From Nectonema munidae (lineage: Eukaryota; Nematomorpha; Nectonematoida; Nectonematidae): DNA of 64,000 nt. Shown one piece after another: positions 1-13,820 of this stretch. Location: NCBI GenBank assembly GCA_030549495.1, contig JAUIRK010000763.1, positions 186,001 through 250,000 of the forward strand, given 5' to 3'. The number at the start of each line of letters is the position of its first letter. Position 1 is the stretch's first letter. Position numbers and translations under genes: made by a program. Under the pieces are notes generated by a model. That model was not told the DNA's origin. It ran no database searches and worked only from the letters and a program-made list of their open reading frames with translations.

Positions 1-1030
1 ATCAAGGAAAACATCCTACTAGCATATATAAAGTTTTTTTGACAGCCTCATTGAAATATCTTCAGTGTTGATATCGTTTCAACATATCCCCCAAATGATA
101 ACTATGAGTGATGATTTCCGCCTTTAACGGGTCTCCTTCTATGTCTTTCTCGCCAAAACGCTGGAAGAATTCTGTTTTCCCCAAAGTTGAAGCTTTGCCA
201 TGAAAACATTGATAGCTTCAGTGTGTACAAACACGTTACTCATATGTATCCTTGGATTTCGATACAGAGTTACAAAAATATCAGCAAGATAAGTCATTCG
301 TGCTACAAATCTTTCCTTGGAGAAGGTAGACAGCAAGTTAATCTTTTAACACCCTTACTTTGAAAAAAAAAACTTTCCTTTAGAAAGACGCAGGCCAGCA
401 TGTTTCTTTTTGAAAGTCGTGGAGAACTCTCGCGAGAAGCGAGTTTTAAAGTTGAATTGTGTTCCTTTCAAACCAAGTCGCTTCTGTTTCACAAGAGCTA
501 TGAATATTGATCATGGAGCAAGTTTATTAGGTCCACCGTCTGTGCAAATGCCTTCCAGGCTAGTCTAACTAAATCTAGACTCTTCAAAGAAATTTTCAAC
601 TACTGCATCAAGAGAATTTGTTGTCGTCTCAAATGGACGCCAGAAACTCCTGCTCAATTTTTTATCAGTGTTGTAGCTTCTGAAAACAAACAGTTGTGGA
701 ATGTGGTCCACATTCGTAGATACATCAATTTGAAAGAAAAAAAGCAATGATCACATTACACTTGACACCACATCTTCCTCAATGTTTCAGACTTTTGGAC
801 AATTCTGTTCTTGATGACGTTGTTGGACAAGGAAATCAAATTTATCTTCTGTCGTACTTCCTCTACTAATAAGCCTTTTACTCTCATCGATGCTTGGTTT
901 CAAAAGGCTTTCACAAATCGGTGTGTTTTCTTTGCCTTGGCCTCCTAAAGGGCCTTTATCCGCCCTATGCTGATGCTGGTGTTCTGATACGTCGCATATT
1001 CTTCTATCCTTATCCTCCTCACAATGGATA
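1..1030 (-). pseudogene. hAT transposase (Buster/ZBED5-like), broken, cut by window edge
   Basis: The minus strand reads QIDVSTNVDHIPQLFVFRSY and LETTTNSLDAVV-like residues (740-570), then CLEGICTDGGPN and ALVKQKRLGLKGTQ (560-440). Further on is FVARMTYLADIFVTL with FMAKLQLWGK (315-180) and a further trace HSYHLGDMLKRYQ near 85-50. This order matches Buster/ZBED5 hAT proteins (QLDESTDV..., TDGAPAM..., MAYLADIFxxLN...LQLW). Frame changes separate the pieces. The C-terminal end is outside the window. Confidence 0.8.
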
Positions 1031-2371
1031 ACGTTACTTCAAAAAAGCTACGACTGTTTTCCTTCAAATGACGTTGAGCATTTTGCTAGATTTACTTCAA
1101 ATAAAAAGTTTTCATTATGCGATTGGAGGTTTTCAAACGCATTAAGCTTGGTCCAGTTTTCTCTTCTGTGACTTTTGAAAAATAAATAATAAATAAGGGC
1201 TTCTTTGTGTGCCAAAATATGTGTATTAGAAAACTGAACAGGGTGGGTATTTAGATGCGAGTACCCACATATATTCCTACTTTTTTTCTTCATACATTAT
1301 GAAGTTGCTTTCAATCGAGAAGTAAGTCACAGATATAATAACACTTTCAAAAGTAAATTTCCACAAATAAAATTGTATTATCCCATAATTTGAAAAAGTC
1401 ATAATTATTGTTTAGCTTAACTTAGAGTGACACTACTATTAACTTTCTTTGTTGGTGTAAACCGTTCGAGACAAATTGTCTAATTAATCATTCAATTACA
1501 CAAAACCAAACTGAGAGTATACCTCATTTGAACACAAAATTAAGATTATATAGCCTCTCTAATTAGAAAATATTTCAAATTTTGTATTGGGAATGCACCT
1601 TTTTCATTGGTTTACTTTAGATGTGATATGCAAGATTTACACAGGTATAAGACGCTACGTCATTTGTAATCCGCATGCGTACCTTGATTTTTGAAAATGT
1701 CCTTCTGTCAACAACGTTTTGCGTATTAATGGTAACATTAAAAAATGTGTGCATAATTTTTTGTAATAAACGTGTTTCTTGTGAGTAAAACTAACATGAT
1801 TATCGAAAAGTTAAGCAAATATTTTGTTTTGTATAAAAATGAAAGAAAACGTACACTTCAGTGAATTCAGCGGGTATTTACGCGTAAAAATAAATATTTT
1901 ATGCTGGTGCGGGCAAACGCGGATAAATTTTTTGGGGGTAGAAAAAATTTTTGGGCTTGGTATTCTAATGTGTATGTCAGATGCTTTCTGCTCACTGGCT
2001 ACTCTTAACGCTATGAGAGTACTTCTGTTCCATCCCACCACCCTCCCACCAAAGCTCATGTTTGAACGTGGGCCAAACCTCGTACATATTGGCATCTACA
2101 ATACACATACTATCTCTCTTCGACATGAGAAAATTCATCAAGGATTTTTTTATTGTTACTAGGGTGTGTAATTATTTCCCTGGTAGCTTGAAATTGCCCC
2201 AACGAGAAATTTGTCCCGATTTGGGAGATTCTGATTTAAAACCACTAACGTGAATTATATCCATTCCCTAAACACATGATTATTCTGTATATGCTCTTTC
2301 GTGAATATAAAGTGTAATCACACTATGGATGCATTTGCTTGCATGTTGCATGTTAGATTGAATTTCATATT

Positions 2372-2388
2372 CAACAACAACAACAACC
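2372..2388. repeat. (CAA)n microsatellite
   Basis: Five CAA units. Confidence 0.7.
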
Positions 2389-3519
2389 AAATTGCATGGA
2401 AATAAAGTTCAATTTACATGAAGTATTTTGCGAAAAAGTGTCATTTTGGTGCAAAGTTATTAATGCTTTTAATTTATGAGAATGATTTATCACTCTGATC
2501 ACAGGGAAGCGTCACTTGAACAACCAAATTACTTTTTCGCAACAAAAATGTTCAAGCCAATTTCCCAACTTAGCAAACTTTTCCTTGATTGCTGTCAAAT
2601 GTATAGATGGCGTGTGTTTGAGTGCTTAAAAGCAAATATCATACTCCCAGCACATACTTCTTCTATAGAGCAGGTTTGTCTTGATTCACGCCAACCTCTT
2701 TTCCCCTTCACCATCCATTCTTTGCGTGGCATCAAAAAGTTGACTGCCAAAAATTATACAATTAAAACTTTCTATCACAAACTTTTATTTCCAATTTCAT
2801 TATCGCTGCTCTCAAATGCGTGCCTTCACCTTTCTTCTCTCATGAAGAAATCATTGCGCAAATTGCACTCAGAAAGAAACATGGAATCAGAGAAATAAAA
2901 ATCGAGAGATGAGAAAAGGAAATTGAAAAAAAACTAGTTTTACGCGTGTGAATTTTTAGCAAAAATAATTCAAAATAAATCCTAATATTCTCAAAATATT
3001 TCCAAATTTTCATTTTTTAGAACAAAGTGAAAATATTGGAATCTATTTCAATATTTTGATGAAGAATAAATAATCCATAAAAAATAATAATATTTTTTAT
3101 AAAAAATTTACATTTATTTAATTTTCAGTTTGTTTCAGTTTTTTGAAATTATAATAATAAATAAATGAAAAAATTTTATTTTTCATTTTTAAAAATTGAA
3201 AACTATGAAATAAAAAAATTACATTATTTTTAATTCATTGTTAAAAAATTAAGATTCCCAAAAGTTTTGACAAGATTTCGGTTTAATTCCGTAAAGATTC
3301 AAACTCCATTTTTCGACTCATTACTGCTTGCTTGCTGTAAATTGAAAGCTAATATTTAAACTAAAAAGTTCAAGAGACTTGAAAAAACTTTTATATCATG
3401 ACCAGGTTACAAAAAAGACGTCAAGAATTATTGCGTATAAAAGTATTCTTGGAAGAAAATATAACTCTGGTAGAAAGATAGCAAATACTTACAAAGATTA
3501 CTTTGAAAACTCTAATTTC

Positions 3520-3698
3520 CTGGTAATGGTACTGGCCGAACCACCCCACGGCCTGCCCCTCTCTGAGAAAATTTCTACCCACCCATTAAGAAAAAATATT
3601 TTATATTATTCTGTGCTATAAAAACTTTTGACACCCTCCACCCTCCCTCTTTGAAAATTTTTTGGACACCCTGAACCAAATTTCTGGCTATGTCACTG
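3520..3698. mobile_element. fragment of a hAT terminus
   Basis: The right end, inverted, reads CAGTGACATAGCCAGAAATT, a common hAT end, with GGGTGTCC words inside. A left partner was not found; GGCCGAACCACCCC near 3535 may be part of it. Confidence 0.4.
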
Positions 3699-4504
3699 AA
3701 TTTAGTTTTCACATATATTGAAGTAAATGAAATAAAGAAATTATTTTATGCCTTCCTTTCTAGTGAATAGTTTGCAATTTAATATTGAATGTTCTCCTTA
3801 TAACTTCGTTGTTTATTCTAACCCAAAATCAAAATACGGTTTCTTGTATTATCAAGACCTTATTTACTCATTTGGGGCGAGTTACTTTTTGGAAAGAATA
3901 GTGATTGACATTTGGTACCTCGCACTGATTGGTCCAACACTATCAATGGAATGAGAAGAACTTGTAACGATTTGCTCATCTTTAATTGCGCCATTTTCCA
4001 TGCCAAGAGCATTTTTGCATTCTTCTACAACACACAAAATGATTTTAAAATGAAGTTAAATTATAAAATATTTAAGGAAAATGGAATCTTAATTTAAAGG
4101 TGGGTAATAAGCGCATTTTCACTGCTACTCATTTATTGAATAATGCAATCAATAAAATGCATCTATGAAAGGGACACAAAGAGTAAAGTCATTAATCCTA
4201 AGCTATACCAACCAAAGTGGCGGAGAGAGAATATATCTGATTATATTTAGTGAGTGTTTATTGTATGGAATCGATAGCAGTAGGATACAATACACTGGTG
4301 GTGTGGCATTTTAGATGTGGTATTTTTATTATCAATTCCATCTCTTACATAATAACAATATACTCAATATACATACATCAGATATATGAGCCATATTGAA
4401 TGCCTTGATGTGGTGTTGGTATTGTAATTAAAAGTATTATTGTATGAAAGTGGCAAAAGAAAGAAAAAAGTTCTGTTACTTTAAATGCGAAGTCTATATC
4501 CTCC

Positions 4505-4546
4505 ATGAGTCTCCCTCTCTCTTTCTCTCTCTTATATATATATATT
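4505..4546. repeat. (CT)n then (TA)n microsatellite
   Basis: CTCCCTCTCTC runs into CTCTCTTATATATATATA, a compound dinucleotide repeat. Confidence 0.85.
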
Positions 4547-7292
4547 TAAGTTTTTCAAATTCATTGATTTATCATTTTTATTCATACATCCATCCTCTCC
4601 ACCGAGTTTGAGATGTGCCTTCTTTTGATAAACACAAGAAAAGTTTAAGCTGTTCAATGTTTGATAAGAAATTTGACTTTATTAAAAATAATACAGCCAG
4701 TTTTCCCATTTCACACTTTTGGAGACGCGAGTATAATGACAAAAGATGAGAGAAGAATAATGCCAAATTAATCCTATACAATTTATCGTAAAAAGTTGGG
4801 GAAAATGAATTTAAGAAGAATGAGCTTTTCAAAAAGAGGGTCAAACACTCTACCAGATCAAATAGGCAATTTAAAGAGGAATTCTTAGGTAACTTATATA
4901 CACATTGTAGTAAGCAATAGATATGGCAGCTTTCCAAAATCAAAGAAATGGAATTCAAAGTTCGCGATTAATATTGCAAATGATTCTTGATTAATCTTGA
5001 AATTTTTTAATGATTGAAATTTTTTTAAACAAAAATTTTGAACCCTATCTTGATGCATTAGATTTAGTTTTATGTCACGAAAACTTCATTGATTTGTTGT
5101 GAGAGTGATGCTTTAACATATTATATATTATACAAATATAAAAAATTTGACACTTTTTGGAATAAATGTTTACCTTCCATTTTACGCTATATTGTTAAAG
5201 AGGGTTATGAGTGTATAGGTTTTATAGCATTTAGACATTAAAACCCTTTTTGTGAGCAAACTACAGTTTTAATCTTATCAAATCTTGTATTAATCTCTAT
5301 TACGAATATGTCTTATTTTGCAAGATCAAAAAGCTGATTCCAATTTTTTTGTTTGAGATTCTATGAGATTCTGAAATTTTTAGGCACTTCACACTTGAAA
5401 AAAATTTGAAAATCGGGCTTTAGAAAGTAGCCTGCAACGCATACTAGAAAATAGAGACGTCATGTTAACAGTAAATGGAGCTTTTACTTGCTGTTATAAT
5501 TATAATGATGAATTAAAATGGCTCGTAAAACAACAATAGGTCGCGTTGGAAGAAACGCGAAAAGGAGTTTTCTTGTCTATCATTTATCCACTGTGTCAAC
5601 AGAGACAAAGGAAGTTGTCTTCTGTCTTTAGTGAGTAAAGCGCATCGATGAGAAATGCTGAACCAGGCAATTAATCACCTCGATAAAATAGTGGTATAGC
5701 TTTCATTTCTCTGCTATAGTATTTGTTTAATAAAATCAATTAGTTAAAAGCCATATAATATTATAGCTTTCTTGAAACATATGGCATTTCTGTCTTTGAT
5801 CAAACTCGTAAAATGATAATTACTCCTTATTGCACACCATGTCTTCTACTCACTACCCACTTTTTAATAAAATAATACGTACTCTCCTGTTATATTCCTT
5901 TTTGAGCATATTCTAAAATTGAGAAACGTAAGCTATAGGATAAAACTAAACACTCAAAAATACCAGAAGATAGTGAAAATAAAATTACTTAAATATTGAA
6001 AAGTTTTCCAAAAAAATTATTTGCATTTATGTGTTGGAATATCTGATTTTTTTAATGAAAAAATTTGAAAAAAAACTATAAAACAAACTTTTGAAAATTT
6101 TAACATTTTTTGATCAAAGCACAATTTAATATAAGGAAAAAATTTGGCCATATTTAATACATTGTTAGAGAAATGATTTTCACTATATTTCCGTATTTTG
6201 GGTTGCTTTGGGGTGTTGTGAGGTGTATTTACATCTTTAGTCTGTAAGATTTAGACTTTTGCATTGTTTATTGCCACCTTCCCTCATTATTTTTATCTCG
6301 ACAAAGAAACTTAGTTTCGAAAGTTAAGTAAAAAAATTTTTTCGAATGATAAATGAGGTTTTCAGTGTGTCCTCCTACTATATAAAATCTTTGTCAATCA
6401 TTACGTTTGTCAAGTTTTTACAGAATAAATAAAAATTTTGGTGCATGATTAATTTATCTTTCAAAACATCTTAAGATAATGTTATTTAGCATTTATGCAT
6501 GTCTACGTGATTTTAAACATTACTTTTCGATTGGCATTTCCCATTCAAATCAAAATGCGTGCATGCAATGCATATATAAAATGATTTTTAGGATGCCTTA
6601 CATTTACTTTTCTTTATCATTTATAAGACTGCCTACATATTGCTATAAAGTTGCTAGAAAAAACTAATTATTTTTTTGTTTTAATGAGTTTTGAAAAGTC
6701 ATCTTTCATATGCTTTGATATCTTCAGTTTTTCTCTACTTGTTAAAACTTAATTAAAAAAATTTGTTCCAATGCAAGATTTTTCAAGATGGTTTTATATG
6801 ATTATAATTATTTCATATATAAAAGACGATCTTCGTAGGCCAGCTGTTTTCTCATGATAACATAGGCTACCTCCTCTCCATCTCATGAATATTCATGAAA
6901 GTGATTACCATTAATTTAAAATATCTTGCGTCATTTTCACTTCTTCTTTTTAATTGAATAAAACCACGCAAAAGCAGGCGCTAATCCTAGTAGTTATTTT
7001 TAACTCTGTCCTTCCACCAAGCTTTATCATTGCAGCATTAATCAGATGCATTTCCTTCCTCCTATACAATATGGAATGGGGGTATGCATAAGGCATAAGT
7101 GATGTAAGACAGGGGTATTTAACACAGCCATCTCTTGATCTCTCGTTAATTCCAACGATTTTTAGCAAAAATTTTAATGATTAAAATTAATTGAAGTATA
7201 AGTTGAAAGTAATTAAAATATATCACCTTTTTACTTTAAAATCAAAGCCATTTTATATAAATTATCATTTTTTTAAAAGATCGAGATTAATC

Positions 7293-7390
7293 GGCAGGTG
7301 GTCTAGTGTTGGGAGCGTAGGTTCTCTATCTAGTTGATCTGGGTTCGTTTCCCGATCGTGACTATCCCTACCATCTGCCCAGCTATGCAA
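7293..7390 (+). repeat. tRNA-derived SINE head
   Basis: GGCAGGTGGTCTAGTGTTGG contains an A-box-like word and CTGGGTTCGTTTCCCG a B box, about 40 bases apart. The acceptor stem does not pair, so it is not a tRNA gene. It shares GGCAGGT and CTGGGTTCG with the copy at 58318. Confidence 0.65.
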
Positions 7391-8329
7391 GATTATTCTC
7401 CATTTGGATGCGATATCTCGAAAACTTAAAATTTTTTATATTTTAAATATTAGCCAAATGTGATCAGTTGTTCTAGAAGAATTGTCCGCAAAAAATGGCT
7501 CCCTACAATTGCCTCTTGATATTTGCCCATTGGATAAAATGCCCATAATAGGATTTAGGAATTAATAAAAACCTAAAATTTAGGGGACACAAAACCCCTA
7601 CCCCCTGGGTAAATGCGTGCGTGTCACACATACGCATAACATACTAGTATATAATTTGGTATCGAAGCTCATACTTTGTCTAATAAGGTTGTTGAGTGTG
7701 TGGAACACAGTTGGTTAAACTCAACCTTTCAACTGATAGAGAATAAATAAAACACAAAGACCGTACAAAGCTGCAACGAAATGCTAATTCTAAGCGTATT
7801 ATTGAAACAAGAACAAATAGTGTACTGAAATATAATGTACTCTTTACTTACAGTTTTAAATTTCAAAGAAGTTTTATGTCCCGAGCATACTGACATTATC
7901 ATGAACAGAGGTGGTGAATATAAGGCATGTAGAATTATTACTTATGTCTGGATAGTTTCAACAATAAATTATATTTTTCTTACTAACACAAGTATTTTGT
8001 ATTCATGCATTTATGTAAGACCAACTTTCTTTCTGATACAACTTGTGCTTGGGGTCTGCGTAAAACGCCCCTCCCCCCTTCACTTAAAAATTAATTGTCC
8101 CAAATTGGCTGAATCATGTCCCTTCAAATTTCTTGACTTTCCCTAAAATCGCTAGCGAAATCTTTTGATATCATTTTCATTATGGTTGAATGACCCTCAC
8201 ATGTCAAAACTTTTAATCAAAATCAAAAATTAATTATATACAGTTTTGAACGCATAACACTATATATATATTTAATTTTTTCAATAATCATGGCTACTTT
8301 TTAGCAAATGTCAATCAAAATTTTGATTA

Positions 8330-9105
8330 ATCAGAAATATATCTAATAAAATATTCCTTCAAATTTTACATAAAATATAAGTTTTATACTAAATCAGCTG
8401 TGCTGATTTCATTTCAAGACTCTTTTTTTAAATATCTATAAGTGTTGATCAAATTGGGGGTTTACATCTAAAAATTGTTTTTAAAAACATTCATTCTAAT
8501 TTTACATGAAATATATGTTTTTATACCAAATCGATCATGTTGGTTTCATTTCTGAACTCAGTTTGGGCATTTAGAATGTGAAAATACCTATAAGTGGTAA
8601 TCAAATGTGCGGTTTATGTCTCAAAACTATATCCCAAAATATTCTCTCTAATTTTACATGATATATATGTTTTTATAACAAATCAACCTCGAGAGTTTTA
8701 TATCTTGGATCAGTTTTTGCATTTAGAACTTTTAAAATGTCTGAAAGTGTCAATGAAGTGTTCGACTTACGTCTAATGTCTACAGAAATATTTTGAAATT
8801 TAAATAAAATATCTGTTTTTATACCAAATGGAAGATGTTGGTTTCTTTTTTGGACTTAGCTTTCGCATTTATGGTTTTAAAATACCTGGAAGCTTCAATC
8901 AGATTTGCGGTTTACTCTCAGATACTGTCTCCAAAAATATTTTTAAAAAATAAAATATCTCTTTCAAATAAAATATCAGTTTTTATACAAAATCGAGTAT
9001 GCTTATTTTATTTCTGTACTCCATTTTGGTTAATGCGGTTAAAAAATCTCTGAAAGTGGCAATTGAATTTGTGATCTTGCCTGAAAATTAGTTCAGTAAA
9101 TTTTT
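8330..9105 (+). repeat. divergent tandem array, unit ~136-164 bp, five copies
   Basis: The anchor GTTTTTATACCAAATC and variants starts at 8381, 8517, 8669, 8815 and 8979. Each is followed by a GTTGGTTTCATTTC-like word, then TTTGCATTTAGAA, then CTGAAAGTGNCAATCAAAT. The spacing drifts (136, 152, 146, 164), so the array is old. Short open stretches inside are not a gene. Confidence 0.85.
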
Positions 9106-11960
9106 TTCAAAAAATCGTTGTAATAGTAAAAATACAAAAAAAAATTTTTTTGTTTATTTTGGCTTATATCTTGAGTATAAATATTTATTTAAAATTCGTT
9201 GAAGATTAGTATGAGAGAAGGCAGTAACGTGAAAACTAAGCGAAAAGAGAACGTATGATCAAAAGAAATAATTAAAAAAAATATGTATCTTGACTAAATG
9301 GAAGATCTACCATGTTCTAATGAACTAGGAAGTGGTGTAATGATCTAATATTGGGTGCTTCACAAAAGATTTTGACCGTGAAAAAGAAGTTCCTCTTTTA
9401 CAAATGAAAAATCTTTACATCTATAGCTTATCATCTAGGATTACCATTATCATTTAACTAAGATGTGTAGGAAATCTGAAAATTTAGAATAGGTCAGAGT
9501 TATCAAAAATAGTACAGATGCGAATATGTAAGGATTTAGTCACTATCAAGGTATTTTTTGATTTAAATTGAATTTGTCCATCTTTTTCGAAAGAAAAAAT
9601 ATATAAGATGAAGAAAGCTTGTCAATAAGTTGAAAAATGAAAAGAAAGAATCAATTATTTTTATTAATGCTAAATCACTCATTTTTTATTTCTGTATATT
9701 TCATGATTTTGATGGGAAATTTGAAGCTTGCATTAATTGTAAATAAAGTAGTTATTATGGACGATTAGTTTAAAATTATTCGATCATCATGAATTACAAA
9801 TACAATTAATAAAAATCTACAATCTGATTTAATGCATATAAAGAGATGAAAAAATTCCTTGCAGAACAAATTTGTATTTATTCATACCTTAAAAGTAAAT
9901 AGTAATATTACTAGTTAAATAGTAAAAAAGGAGTAAAATAAATTTTTACTAAATATTAAGTTCAATTAGTATCTAAAAGAAGTAAAATTAATTACTGTTT
10001 GAAGAGGAAATTATAGAATAAAATATTGATTTTCTATCTGCCTAATTAAAATTACAAATAAAAATACGAAATAAACTGTAAATAAAAATTGTTGAATAGT
10101 ATTTTTAAATAAAGCTTAAGAAATGTAAAGAAAGTGTTGCTGAGATGTCATGGATTAAAGTTGAAGGATATGATAGGAAAATAAGTAAAACTTTTATTCA
10201 AACAAGTTGAAAACTTTATTAATTTTTGAACTTATAGTCATTCTCCTTTTTTCTCGTGTTTTTTAACGATTTGTTTATTTATCTAGAGAAAACCAGAGTT
10301 AAAATTAATAAAGTTTTCAACTTATTATTATTATTATTATTATTATTTATTTTTCTATTATAAAGCTTAACCAAATTATAATTTTACTTTTTTTTTTAAC
10401 TTTTACAAGATATCAAGTGCCTTGATAATTTTTACCCATACTGATCGTTTAAATTATTATTTTTTTAAATTACTGCTTTTTGATGGCGTTAATATGCACA
10501 AATTAATTCATATATTTTAATAGAAAAAAATAATCTACAACTTTCTATATCTATTTATTAATTAAAGTTTGAAAAATTTTATATAAATTCTTTTTTTTCA
10601 AAAAGATTGGAAATTTTGATTTTTTTTTGTCTTTCCTGTTATTTATTCAAATATCATTAAAAGATTTTATATAAAATGAAATAAAAATTTGAAAATTTGT
10701 AGATTTTTGACTTTTGTTTTCAATGATTTCTCATCTGAAATTAAAATCTTGAACTATCTTATCCGGAGATATTGTTGTTTTTTCGGTAATACGACATAAA
10801 TAGCCTGGATACAATAATATTAATATTCCTATATTAAATAGTAAAATTACGCATATTACTGCCTACAACTTTATTTTATAGTAGCTACTGTATATTTTTC
10901 AGTGATTTCAACGATATGAATCAGACTGGATATTCTTAGTTTGAAATGAATTGGTTTATTTACTCCTTATTTTCACGAATAACGAATCGCCATACTTGTT
11001 ATTACCCGAGACTGTGTACAGAAAAGAATGTCTTTATGTATTGCGTAATGCAAACAAAATAGAGAAACGAATTAAAAAATGTTTTAATACACAAACAAAT
11101 ACAACATGGAAGTTGTTTGCTTAGGAAAACTCGACGAAGGCTCACAATGACTTGCTTTTCAACAATGCAGAGGCGAATACAGCGACTGTTTTCGAAATAA
11201 TAACAAGAAATAAGGAGAATAATGGGGAAAAATTAATCACAATAATCAGATTATAGTTTGCAGAAATAACAATCAGAACTGGTGCCCCCTGCCAACCAAA
11301 GCGTCTATTTGTCTCTACTTCTTGTTTGTATACGTATCTTGGAATCAGCAGTGTGTCTAACCAGAAATCCCAAGCAAAGTGTGATGAGTGAAATGCAAGC
11401 GCTTTATTATGCATTATTTGCCAGTGTAAAAATGACTTGCCATTGTTTATACGCGGTCTCTCTTTTTCCAGAATAATTGAATTTTGATATCTTAATTTGA
11501 ATTCTTGGTTAAAAGCAAAGTGGGTGTTGATGACGATGATGCTGATGAATCTCTCACCACTTTACCACCCAATATGCACCACAATAATTTTATTTCCTTT
11601 CAAGCTTTGTTTGACCATAATATATTTATGTATAGTATAGTGTATATGTAATTGCATAGGCATTTCAAATATTTAAGGAAAAGAACAATACTACAATGAA
11701 AGGTATATAATAGTGAATTAATATGCCGGTGTATGATTAAACCACGAATTTCAGTTGATATCTTTTTTATTTTTTAAAAATTTTGACTGCTTTGAAAACA
11801 ATGAAAAATTTTTGGGTGATGTAAGGAACTAGAATATGCTCAACTAAAATTCTTAACCGTTTCAAAATTTTTGTTATTTCCAAATTTCTCTGGATACTTA
11901 GCATTTGGATTTTAGAATAGTATAATAATTATATTATTCAGATTTTAACTTTTGCACACA
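9106..11960. other. gene-poor stretch
   Basis: Very AT-rich from 9106 to 10900. A richer island spans about 11100-11600 and contains TTTATTATGCATTATTT, a homeodomain/POU-like AT word. No coding region recognised. Confidence 0.6.
10323..10347. repeat. (TTA)n microsatellite
   Basis: Eight perfect TTA units in very AT-rich DNA. Confidence 0.85.
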
Positions 11961-11962
11961 CA

Positions 11963-13010
11963 CAGTGACGTATTAAAAAATTTTTCAGGGCAAAAAATTT
12001 GGAGGGAGCACTTTTACAAAATGATAGCAAAATTATTGCTCATCTAAAAATCTAGGAAATCATTTAATTAAATTATTGTTCCACAAACTTTTTTTCATCG
12101 TCACAGATGTCAAAGATCCATTGGATAAATAACCCATTCATATCCATGATTATTTGTTGCGACATACTACTATGATTAATTAATTCTACCATGTAAATTA
12201 ATGAGAAGGGTGATGTTGGAGACGGGTATATCGGTATTTATTTAGACAATCTATTAAATTTTCCTTTTTGAAAGTATCAAAGTCTGTCTTGTTTTAGTGA
12301 GAATGCTGTGACACCGTGGAAAAGTACACCTCCCCCCAATATTTTGTAGAGTGAGATAAAAGAAATAATTTTCACTTTTTTCACCATCTAGTAAATATTT
12401 TGCGAATATTAAACTGTATCAAAAATTCAGGTAAATTTGACTTTTAAATATTACTTTCATTTGACGATCATTTTTCAGTTAGCTTATTTTATTCCAACAT
12501 TTTCTAACGTTTTCCTTAATTTGAAAGGAAATATCAAACAAATTATGTAATTTTGTTTATATCTTCTTCTGAAATACTAAAGTTTTCACTGAAATTGTAG
12601 AATAGATCCTTAGAGTTAGGTTCTTCAAGGTAAACGAGACTTGGAAATTGATAAAATATTTTACGTACTATATTCCTCCGATAGGGTAGTTTATTCAAAC
12701 TCTACAGTTCCAAATTTGCGACGAAAAAACGAAAAGGTACGTTCATTTCCGGTGTTTGGTGAGTTTCAAATTTGCTCATGATATACATTTATTGAATCAG
12801 GAAGTCAACAATGTCATGTTCATTGAAGAAGTCAAAGGAATACAAGAAAAGCCAAACCTGATCAAAGAAAAAGACACTGAGCTTAAGAATAATGATATTT
12901 TGTGCTAGCCATAGGTGTTCAAGTCAGTGTTGAAAGAACTTTCTCCCATTTTAGACATATTTTGAAAGATAGAAGATTGTGATTAAACGATGATGTATTT
13001 TAATTTTTTA
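11963..13010 (+). pseudogene. remnant of a hAT element, C-terminal transposase
   Basis: At 12902-13000 the reading VLAIGVQVSVERTFSHFRHI, then LKDRRL, stop, LNDDVF, matches the hAT dimerisation motif (TQVSVERxFSxLxFIL..DLRxNL). A hAT-like left end CAGTGACGTATTAAAA lies at 11963, and a GGAGGGAGCAC stretch follows it. The middle is too decayed to read and no right end was found, so linking the two parts is tentative. Confidence 0.6.
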
Positions 13011-13512
13011 TGTTGCAATAAATATAAATTTCAAAAAATATTATTCTTTAAAATTTAAGTTTAAATAAATAGATAAATAGATCCACAAGAATTTTACATT
13101 CTCAACATTTTACCCAATATGCTTATTTTTCAACAGTCAAGAAAAATTATAATGCACATATAAAATAACCATACAAACTGGCTTAGACAATTTTTACAAT
13201 GTGAAAATACTTAAACCTGAAAACATCAATATAAAAATATATCCAATTAAAAATTACGTTATTATCGATCGAAATATTTTTCGAAATTTCGGTATATTTT
13301 GAAATCTCTTATCAATTCCAGCACGAAGCACTTACCACTTGTTCCCTAAGAAAAATATAACAATTGGAAAGAGATGAACTTTTGGCCGGAGTTGACCTTC
13401 AAACTATGCATAATCATATTTCGTATTTAATGTGTTTGTTACGGCCATGTGTGCCCACATTTAATTGAATGCAAGCTGGGCGTGTGCTAGTTGAGTTTGT
13501 TTATATAAGTGC

Positions 13513-13820
13513 TAGAGATGTATCGGATGTTAAATTTTTGTATCTGCTGAAGCCGATGGGGATATCAATTTGGCATCCCAATTGTAAACAAATGCAAGTT
13601 TTATACTTCTTACAAATTTAGAGAGATGTCAATGTATCATAGAGACAAAATTATCAAAGTAAAATTGAAAAATTCCGAAAAAACTTTCAGAATATAGAAA
13701 AAAGAAAAATGTTTGAAAATAACGGATGCAGGTGTTTAAACTTAAATCATTCATTGATGAGGTGAGGATGTTAAGAGGATGTAAAAATTTTGAGGATGCG
13801 AATGCAAGATATCCGATCTA
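13513..13820. mobile_element. 308-bp hAT-like MITE with TAG ends
   Basis: The left end TAGAGATGTATCGGAT and the inverted right end TAGATCGGATATC are partial matches. A perfect 8-bp duplication ATAAGTGC flanks both sides (13505-13512, 13821-13828). GGATG words repeat inside. Confidence 0.75.

Larger units (their letters stand above)
1300..7290. other. gene-poor stretch
   Basis: AT-rich DNA without a recognisable gene. It has a hAT terminus scrap (3520-3698), microsatellites, and islands of richer composition at about 2480-2760, 5440-5700 and 6810-7160. The 140-codon open frame at 2476-2898 shows no domain or splice support. Confidence 0.6.

Noticed and set aside
1811-2162. Overlapping open frames on both strands
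   Set aside because: No domain on either strand; both being open suggests composition, not coding.
2476-2898. 140-codon open frame on the + strand
   Set aside because: No recognisable domain, no splice support; the length is not exceptional for this window. Treated as part of a noncoding island.
7293-7390. Functional tRNA gene
   Set aside because: A and B boxes are present but the acceptor and T stems do not pair; fits a SINE head.
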